Shown here: one piece after another, positions 58,138-64,000 of the stretch
How positions within the stretch are numbered: position 1 is the stretch's first letter
Layout of the letters: each line of letters starts with the position of its first letter
Source of the DNA: Ustilago trichophora
Lineage: Eukaryota > Basidiomycota > Ustilaginomycetes > Ustilaginales > Ustilaginaceae
Assembly (NCBI GenBank): GCA_900323505.1
Contig: OOIN01000006.1
Location: forward strand, 1,364,001-1,428,000
Direction: 5' to 3'
DNA length: 64,000 nucleotides
The notes under the pieces: model-generated
What the model saw: the letters and a program-made list of their open reading frames with translations, nothing else
What the model was told of the DNA's origin: nothing
The model's database searches: none
Position numbers and translations under genes: made by a program

Positions 58138-60294
58138 TTAGAAGGCAAGACTGCCAGCGGCGGCAGCATCGCGCGACGTCTTGCGGTCGAGCAATCCGAG
58201 CATTTTGGTGACTGCATTTTCGTCCACTTCGAGGTCCTTTCCAGAGCTGGCCGAGGATGGGGAGCGAGATGCTGCGCCGTTGGGGCCGTAGATGCTTGGT
58301 GTCAGACCTGAAGGTGTAGGAGGGTAGAGGGCGGGGGCGGCCTTGGTAGGGGTGGCCTTGCGCTTGTTGAAGGGAGGTTGGAAGATGGGTTGCTGTTGCT
58401 GTCGTTGTTGCGTCGAGGAAATCGAGTCGACGAGCTCCTCGAGCTCGCTGGCGTTTGTCGAGAGGAAGGCGGGGTGCTGAGCAAGACGCGAATAGACGTT
58501 GATGGGCGAGAGCGACGAGTCGTCATCCTCCTTTGTGGCAGCAATGTTGTTGTTGTTGCTCGAGGAAGAAGAGGAGGAACTGGCGTCGGAGAAGCTAGGA
58601 CCAGCGTGCGAGGCAAAGTGCATGGGAGGCTGGAAGCCGAGCTGTGCATAGGGGCTGGTGCTTCGCTTGGTCATCTTGGCTTCGAGCAGACGAAGGAACA
58701 TCTGTGCGTGCTCGGCCTGAGTAAGCTGCTGCTGAGTCTCACCGCCTTTGCCGTTGTTGGGCTTGATGGAGTCGTCGCCGTTCGAGTTGTTCTTGTGCGT
58801 ATCGTTGGCATCGTCATCGTTGCTCTGCTGGCTGCCGAAAGTGAATCCACCGCCACCAGGGGTCAGACCGCCGTTGAGGAAGGCAGAGAGGTCAAAGGGA
58901 GATGCTGCACCAGTAGCTTGAGCCACAGCCTGGGCCTTCTCGTCGAGGATGCTGTCATCACCTTCGAGCGTGTTGCCAGCGACCTGAGACCACCAGCTCT
59001 GATCGCCAGGCACCTTGTTCTCGCTGAGGTTGAAAGCGAAGGGAATAGGGTTGGGATTGAGGAGCGCACCGTTCTGCTGAGTGGGCAAGGGCATGGGGAA
59101 GATGTTGGAAGCGGGTGCCGACGAGGCGGGGATACCGAGAGCGCTGGCAAGACCGAGACCAAAGTCGCGGGCGTTGGCACCGAGCATGGCTGATCCGGTG
59201 AGCGCCGAGGTGTTGTTGAGGCTGTCGGACGACTTTGTGTTTTTGCTGTCCGAGGTGCTGAGGTTGAGCGAGAGGATGGGGTTGAGAGAGGAGCCGTTGC
59301 GCAAGGGAGCGTTGTTGCTCGCTGAGTTGGGAGCCGGGGCGGACTCGACGTCGGCGTCGTCCTTGTCGTGACCCGACTGTGCAAGCTGTGCGAACCAGTC
59401 ATTGTCGAAGGTGCTATTGTTGTCCTCGAGAGGTCGGGCAGTGGTGGTTGACTTGGTGGTGGTAGGCACAGCGACGGCAGCAGTGGTGGACTCGGAGGAG
59501 CGTTTGTTGGCATCGTTGAGCAAGCTTGGATTGACGCCACCAGCGGTGACGGGAAGCAACTCGGTGAGGCCGGGCATCTGAGAAAGGGAGGAAAGAGGAG
59601 CCGAAGTTGGCACGGGAGCTGAAGAGGTGGGTGCACGGATTCGGTTGGAGTGGTTGTTGTTAGCAGCGGATGGTGCTCGGTTGTGATCCATGCTTGGCGC
59701 ATTGTGCGGTGGCATTGGCGCTGATTCCATGTTAGGCAAGCCAGGACCACGAGCCCAGGCGTCCATGCCGAGGTCGATGGGAGCAAAGGACTGAGGATGG
59801 TGGTGAGGAGGGCGGCTGTGAGGATGGTGTGGATGGTGAGGGTGAGGCTGCTCTGGATTGTTGAGAGAATCCATGATTCCGGGGATCATGTGAGCAAATC
59901 CAAGACGAGCGATGAGTGACTTGAGAGCTTCGTTCTCATCCTTGAGGCTGCGAGCGAGACGTTGAAGTTCAGAGTTGGCTTCGAGACCCATCTGGTCGAA
60001 TCGACGACATCGCTCCTCGAGTTCTCTGACACGAGCCTCACGACGCTTGCGAAATTCGCGCTGCGCCTTGCGGTTCTGGAGGGTACGCTTTGTGACAAGA
60101 GGGGCGTCTGGCTGACCGGGAACGGGAACAAGCTGCTGGCTGGCAGAGACTTTGGCGGTAGAAGCGGAGTTGTTTCTCTTGGACGGGCTGGAAGGCGAAT
60201 CAGAGTCGGAGTCGGATTCATCCGAGATGGACTGTTTGCGCTTGATGGCAGCCTGAGCCTTCTTGGAGGCGAAAGAGGGTGCTGTGGACGACAT
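58138..60294 (-). CDS. bZIP transcription factor
   Basis: This is a probable nuclear DNA-binding regulator of 718 residues in a single coding exon. An acidic/Ser N-terminus (SDESDSDSDSPSSP) precedes the basic region KRTLQNRKAQREFRKRREAR, whose N-x-x-A-Q-x-x-F-R pattern is that of the fungal Yap/AP-1 class. A leucine-zipper-like heptad series follows (RELEERCRRF, NSELQRLARSL, NEALKSLIARLGF). There are no cysteine-rich redox domains like those of Yap1, so an oxidative-stress AP-1 role is not supported. The rest is Asn/Ser/Pro-rich with His/Pro repeats. The frame is open 186 codons further upstream but contains no ATG, so 60294 is the first usable start. The stop-free leader reflects CT-rich sequence. 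Confidence 0.9.
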   Translation of the reverse strand: MSSTAPSFASKKAQAAIKRKQSISDESDSDSDSPSSPSKRNNSASTAKVSASQQLVPVPGQPDAPLVTKRTLQNRKAQREFRKRREARVRELEERCRRFDQMGLEANSELQRLARSLKDENEALKSLIARLGFAHMIPGIMDSLNNPEQPHPHHPHHPHSRPPHHHPQSFAPIDLGMDAWARGPGLPNMESAPMPPHNAPSMDHNRAPSAANNNHSNRIRAPTSSAPVPTSAPLSSLSQMPGLTELLPVTAGGVNPSLLNDANKRSSESTTAAVAVPTTTKSTTTARPLEDNNSTFDNDWFAQLAQSGHDKDDADVESAPAPNSASNNAPLRNGSSLNPILSLNLSTSDSKNTKSSDSLNNTSALTGSAMLGANARDFGLGLASALGIPASSAPASNIFPMPLPTQQNGALLNPNPIPFAFNLSENKVPGDQSWWSQVAGNTLEGDDSILDEKAQAVAQATGAASPFDLSAFLNGGLTPGGGGFTFGSQQSNDDDANDTHKNNSNGDDSIKPNNGKGGETQQQLTQAEHAQMFLRLLEAKMTKRSTSPYAQLGFQPPMHFASHAGPSFSDASSSSSSSSNNNNIAATKEDDDSSLSPINVYSRLAQHPAFLSTNASELEELVDSISSTQQRQQQQPIFQPPFNKRKATPTKAAPALYPPTPSGLTPSIYGPNGAASRSPSSASSGKDLEVDENAVTKMLGLLDRKTSRDAAAAGSLAF

Positions 60295-61019
60295 GGTGGA
60301 TGAGCGATGTGTCAAGGAAAGTCGATGCACCAAAAGACAGTTTGAAAGCTGAAAGATGTATTGTGGTTGTAGATGAATGCGCCGACGATTAGTTGATTCC
60401 ACTATTGATTGTGTCGATGTAGGAACGAAGAGCACGGGCTGTGTAGTGTGTCGTGCGCTCTCTAGGCGATGAGTTGATCCTAGCTTGCAGGCTGAGAGTG
60501 GCTGAGATGAAGGATGATGTAGAGACCGCAAACGAAAGAGAGAGGGAGAGACAGAAAGAGGAGTGACAGGTGGTACAGATGGTTGGAGAAAAGGAAAGGA
60601 TGGCGACAGCAAGAATTGAGGTTGCACTCGAGAGTAAAGAGGCAAAGATGCGGAGGTACCAAAGCCGAGAGAAAGGAGCTCAAAAGAAGACGAGATTGAA
60701 AGCAGCGACCTTTTTTCTTGGTTGCCAGCAAAAGCTAGGATCGAAGAGTGAAAGGCGTGATTCAAGAGAGTAAGAGTGTGGGTGTGGTTGTGGGTGTGGT
60801 TGTGCTTGTTGTTCGAAAGGAGAAGTGAAAGGGGGAGAAGGAGAGAGGACAAGGGATGTGATGTGCAATGAAGGAGAGGATGTGTATGATTTTAGAATTT
60901 AGGCTTTCAAGCACAGAGCACACAGAGGCATTCAAGCGGCTGCGTAGTTGGGCAGCACATGAGCGCGCTAATGGCTCGTATATTCGCAAGCTGAGTCCAA
61001 GGTGACTGTTGCGAGTCAA

Positions 61020-61021
<2 letters not shown>

Positions 61022-61054
<33 letters not shown>
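61022..61054. repeat. (TG)16 dinucleotide microsatellite
   Basis: A perfect 33-nt TG tract lies about 0.7 kb upstream of the bZIP start codon. Confidence 0.95.
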
Positions 61055-61055
<1 letters not shown>

Positions 61056-61126
61056 TATCAACTGGCACCAAAGCCCGCTCCGATACTGTAAAATTGTCGG
61101 TTTGGCCATCGATTTGGATCTCGGTG

Positions 61127-61153
61127 GTCGTCGTCGTCGTCGTCGTCGTCGTC
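61127..61153. repeat. (GTC)9 trinucleotide microsatellite
   Basis: Nine perfect copies of GTC lie outside any called gene, close to the TG tract. Confidence 0.95.
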
Positions 61154-61418
61154 TTGGTTCGCAATCCGCGGTACCTGTTGCGCTGTGCTATTGTGCCCCA
61201 GTGTATGCTCAAAGTGGCGTGGCGTGGAAGCGGTTCTGATGCACTCTCACTCTAAATTTTGTATGTGCTGCTTGTTGATTTGTATTCAGCTCGCATGAGA
61301 TTGTATTCAGTCAGAGGAGATCGCCAATACAAACTCTAGATCGAGGCTCGCAGAGGTGGCTGTCAAATTCCGGCCTCCTGGGCAAGGCAAAATATCAGTG
61401 CAATGATGCACTCCACAT

Positions 61419-62000
61419 ATGGCTCTCCTCTCCTCTACCTTGGTCGACTCGGTTGCGCCTTCGATCTTGAGCGTATTGGTTCTCTTCATCGCCAGTCGAC
61501 TCTCCCGACACCTCCTCTACCTTTTCGTCCCTTTTGGCGCGGTTCCACAGCCGGCCATTCCAAATACGCTGCAACATGGTGATGCCATTCAAATGCCGAT
61601 ATCTCGAGGTCAGTATTGCCTTGAATTATGCTCTCCCCAAGTCTCTTCCCTTTGCACTTGCCCCGCTCCGAAACTAGAGAGTTGTGGCGCTTTGAGATGC
61701 GCCCTCCCTCTAATTCATGATTGCGCTCATATCCGTCCGGCCTCCGAAAAGCTTCGTGTCATGTCGATCCGTCCACCCCTTTTCTCGCTTGGTGGCTTTG
61801 CAGCCGCTAGACAATTGGTAGACTCTTTCTCGTCGTCATTCAAGCCACATCCGAGCCAGACATTCATGCCCAACATTCCAAAGTATGGTTTCAGCGCGTA
61901 TACAGTTCCTGTCAAGCACCAACGTCACCACGGCATGACTCTTGGTGGCGTCTCTGTGTACATACACTACTTACCGGTTGAGGCCAATTGCCAAAAATAA
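61419..62000 (+). CDS. Doubtful hypothetical ORF, 193 codons
   Basis: An ATG-started plus-strand frame of 193 codons lies in an otherwise empty region. The N-terminus is hydrophobic (SILSVLVLFIASRL) but is preceded by an acidic Asp and has no classic cleavage site, so it looks more like a single transmembrane segment than a secretion signal. The rest resembles nothing I know, and Cys residues are scattered. It could be an orphan gene or chance. I keep it only because no other gene claims the space. Confidence 0.2.
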   Translation: MALLSSTLVDSVAPSILSVLVLFIASRLSRHLLYLFVPFGAVPQPAIPNTLQHGDAIQMPISRGQYCLELCSPQVSSLCTCPAPKLESCGALRCALPLIHDCAHIRPASEKLRVMSIRPPLFSLGGFAAARQLVDSFSSSFKPHPSQTFMPNIPKYGFSAYTVPVKHQRHHGMTLGGVSVYIHYLPVEANCQK

Positions 62001-62442
62001 AACTTTAGTCTCTCTCTCTCTCTTTGTGCTCTGCGCTGACCACCCTCCGAGCCGTTCAGACTCAACCGCTGCCCTTGCTTTCACAACCATGTTGTACAAA
62101 GTTACCTTGATCTGTGCTCCTTGTGGACGTGACAGTGGTACCGAGCTGGGAGGTATCGTCATTGTACTGCGCCTTGGCATCCGAAGCTGCTCTCTACCAA
62201 GCCGAAAATTGCATACCCGAAACAGAACCATGCCAAAGTACCATGTACTGTACGATCTGACATCCCAAAAGTAAAATTGAGCGTGGGCGAGGATGCTTGG
62301 CTTCGCAAGTTTGCTTTGGCACTACGCCAAACACGCAGTGCCCGCGCTGTAATCTTCAACTAGTATCGATTGCCAACATAACAGTACACAAAGAATCAAG
62401 ATAACGATATGCATACTCAAAGCCGAATAAAGATCAGACGCA

Positions 62443-63750
62443 TCAACGCCCTCGACCTCGACCTCGACCTCGACCTCGCCATCCACCTCTAGCTCTCGAG
62501 GCAAAGAATCGACTGCGTCCCCGACTTGCGGTGCTGCTGCTGCTGCTGCTTGATTTCGTCTTGGTGGTTCGAGCCCCTTTGCGATTCGCGATCGCGGACA
62601 CCAACGCCTTTCGCCCACGAGTCGAGGTTGATGCTGCGCCTCTCTGAGCACTCATGCTGCTGCTGCTACTGGATGCGCCATTCATCCTGCTCGTCGATCC
62701 TACTGTGCTTTCACTGATTTCTACCTGGTCTTCCACATCCTGCCATGTTGTCTGCCAAGTCTTGCCGCGCGTGCCACGCACTGTAGTCCCAACATTGGTC
62801 GGAGTGGACGATGACGAGCCGCCTAGCGCGAGACGACGGTAGATCTCTTGCCTTTCTGGCGGCATGTCTGAGATCAGCATGATATGCGGTACTTCTTGTG
62901 AAGGCGGAGAGCACGACATGTTGAGCATGCCCAGAGCAGCGCGCTCATCGACCTCTTTTTGTGGTACTCTAGTCGCTTTTGTGTTGGACATCGTGCTGGT
63001 GATGCTGGTGATGGGTCGAAGCGCCTGACGCGCTGTCGCTGGACTCTGTTGTATGGATGTATGCTCGTTGGTGCTGGGACTTGAGCTGTGCGGAGATGGG
63101 CTGCTACAGATCACGTCGAGCTGGTCGAGCAAACTAGAGCGGCCTCGTTTGGGTGTGGTAGCTTTCGACGAGGTACTGGACTGTGCACGAGCCGCCCAAG
63201 CCGATGTCAATGATGAGGCCACATTGCTGCCATTGGTAATCGTTGGCGGTGGAGGATGTGTATGTTTGGACTGGTGAGCGCCTTGGTGTGGGAGATAATC
63301 TTCGACCAAGTCGTTTGGTTGCTTCTGGCCGGCCGAGATGAGCCACTCGTCTCGAAGAAATTGTGTAGCTTTGAGATCGTTCTGACTCCAAGGCTCGGTA
63401 GCTGCTGCTGCGGCTTGAAAGTCGAAAGAAGAAGAGGGAGGATGAGGATGAGGATGAGGATGAGGAGGCTGCGACCGGCCTGTGGAGCTGGTTGGAAAGA
63501 GCTCGAGCTCAAGACGATTCTGGTGCATGGAAGATTGGGCGGTGGTTTGCGGTACGACGATGGGATTGGAAGCCGTATTGTGTTGCCGCATCGGGTGCGG
63601 TGAAGATGGTGGCAAGGCTAAAGCCAAATCTTGTGGGAGTGGAGGCGTGACGATATCGACAAACGAGTCGTCATGCTGGTCGAGATCATCCCAGAGAGAG
63701 GCATCGCTCGACGCCTCTCTTGGACGTCGCTTGTCTACGCCGAGGGCCAT
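62443..63750 (-). CDS. Unidentified protein with Arg-Gly-rich C-terminus
   Basis: A frame of 435 residues starts at ATG 63750, the first in frame; the open frame extends 24 codons further without an ATG. I recognise no catalytic domain. Visible features are an acidic N-terminal patch (WDDLDQHDDSFVDIV), His/Pro repeats near residue 100, a Ser-rich middle, a moderately conserved-looking block around 285-310 (HIMLISDMPPERQEIYRRLAL), and a Trp pair (KTWQTTWQDVEDQ) near 335. The last ~60 residues are basic and Ser-rich, ending in WRGRGRGRGRGR, encoded by a CCTCGA hexamer repeat on the plus strand (about 62446-62475). RG-rich tails often bind RNA, so an RNA- or chromatin-associated role is possible but not shown. 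Confidence 0.65.
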   Translation of the reverse strand: MALGVDKRRPREASSDASLWDDLDQHDDSFVDIVTPPLPQDLALALPPSSPHPMRQHNTASNPIVVPQTTAQSSMHQNRLELELFPTSSTGRSQPPHPHPHPHPPSSSFDFQAAAAATEPWSQNDLKATQFLRDEWLISAGQKQPNDLVEDYLPHQGAHQSKHTHPPPPTITNGSNVASSLTSAWAARAQSSTSSKATTPKRGRSSLLDQLDVICSSPSPHSSSPSTNEHTSIQQSPATARQALRPITSITSTMSNTKATRVPQKEVDERAALGMLNMSCSPPSQEVPHIMLISDMPPERQEIYRRLALGGSSSSTPTNVGTTVRGTRGKTWQTTWQDVEDQVEISESTVGSTSRMNGASSSSSSMSAQRGAASTSTRGRKALVSAIANRKGARTTKTKSSSSSSSTASRGRSRFFASRARGGWRGRGRGRGRGR

Positions 63751-64000
63751 GCGAGAATGAATATGGTTCACGAAAGCATTTTCGACTTTGTCGCAGCTGT
63801 TGCCTGGAAGTGATTGCAGCACGATACTGCTCTGTCACTGGCCAAGGAGTGTCGATGAAGAGGTGGCGAAGCAAGTAGCTGTAACTGTACTGTAATTTAG
63901 CGCCAAAGAGTGTTGGACTCAGTTTTTGGCGTTGACTGACGCGTTGAGTACTCTTTCAACTTTTCAACAATCACATCCGTGCGGGAGTGGAGGTGCAGCT

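Larger units (their letters stand above)
60295..62442. promoter_or_regulatory. bZIP upstream region with TG and GTC repeats
   Basis: This is a 2.1-kb region between two minus-strand genes. The first ~600 nt form the CT-rich bZIP leader. A (TG)16 tract (61022-61054) and a (GTC)9 tract (61127-61153) follow. ACTGTA motifs occur at 61084-61090 and 62246-62253. A 193-codon plus-strand frame (61419-62000) is the only open frame of note and is listed separately. Confidence 0.5.

Overview
This window comes from a eukaryotic nuclear genome, almost certainly a basidiomycete yeast or smut fungus of the Ustilaginaceae type (Ustilago, Sporisorium, Moesziomyces and relatives). The signs are very long, mostly intron-free genes, a few short introns with GTAAGT/GTGAGT donors and YAG acceptors, CT-rich leaders, Ala/Ser/Pro-rich low-complexity spacers in large proteins, and many di- and trinucleotide microsatellites between genes. 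The assignment rests on protein style and gene structure; no database search was possible. I see no CRISPR array, operon, tRNA, rRNA or recognisable transposon.

Layout, left to right. PIK1 (PI4-kinase beta, minus strand, cut by the left edge before its catalytic domain) is divergent from TRA1 (plus, 3953 residues, the PIKK-family pseudokinase scaffold of SAGA/NuA4). TRA1 converges on RAD4 (minus, XPC-type damage recognition). ZWF1 (minus, glucose-6-phosphate dehydrogenase, three exons including a 35-nt one) follows. After a 5.2-kb gene-poor stretch comes a plus-strand homeodomain transcription factor. Then come seven minus-strand genes in a row: PSF1 (GINS), PEP4 (vacuolar aspartic protease), a Ctk1/CDK12-like kinase, the 49-kDa subunit of respiratory complex I, a CaCA-family cation/Ca2+ exchanger, an aldo-keto reductase, and a 1569-residue low-complexity protein with a possible linker-histone-like domain. 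Malate dehydrogenase (plus, three exons with one unusually long intron) is divergent from that last gene. The right end holds a bZIP transcription factor and an unidentified Arg-Gly-rich protein, both minus.

The genes do not form a pathway cluster. They are mainly conserved housekeeping functions: lipid signalling, chromatin and transcription (TRA1, CTK1, homeodomain, bZIP, H1-like), DNA replication and repair (PSF1, RAD4), central metabolism (ZWF1, MDH, complex I) and vacuole or ion homeostasis (PEP4, exchanger).

The points most worth a second look are the H1-like domain buried in a giant acidic-tailed protein, the 727-nt malate dehydrogenase intron and its stop-free in-frame leader, the probable spliced leader in the gene-poor region before the homeodomain gene, an ACTGTA/TACAGT motif that recurs between genes, and an AATAAA signal followed by a 32-A tract near the bZIP gene. 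I found no convincing new multi-gene system here.
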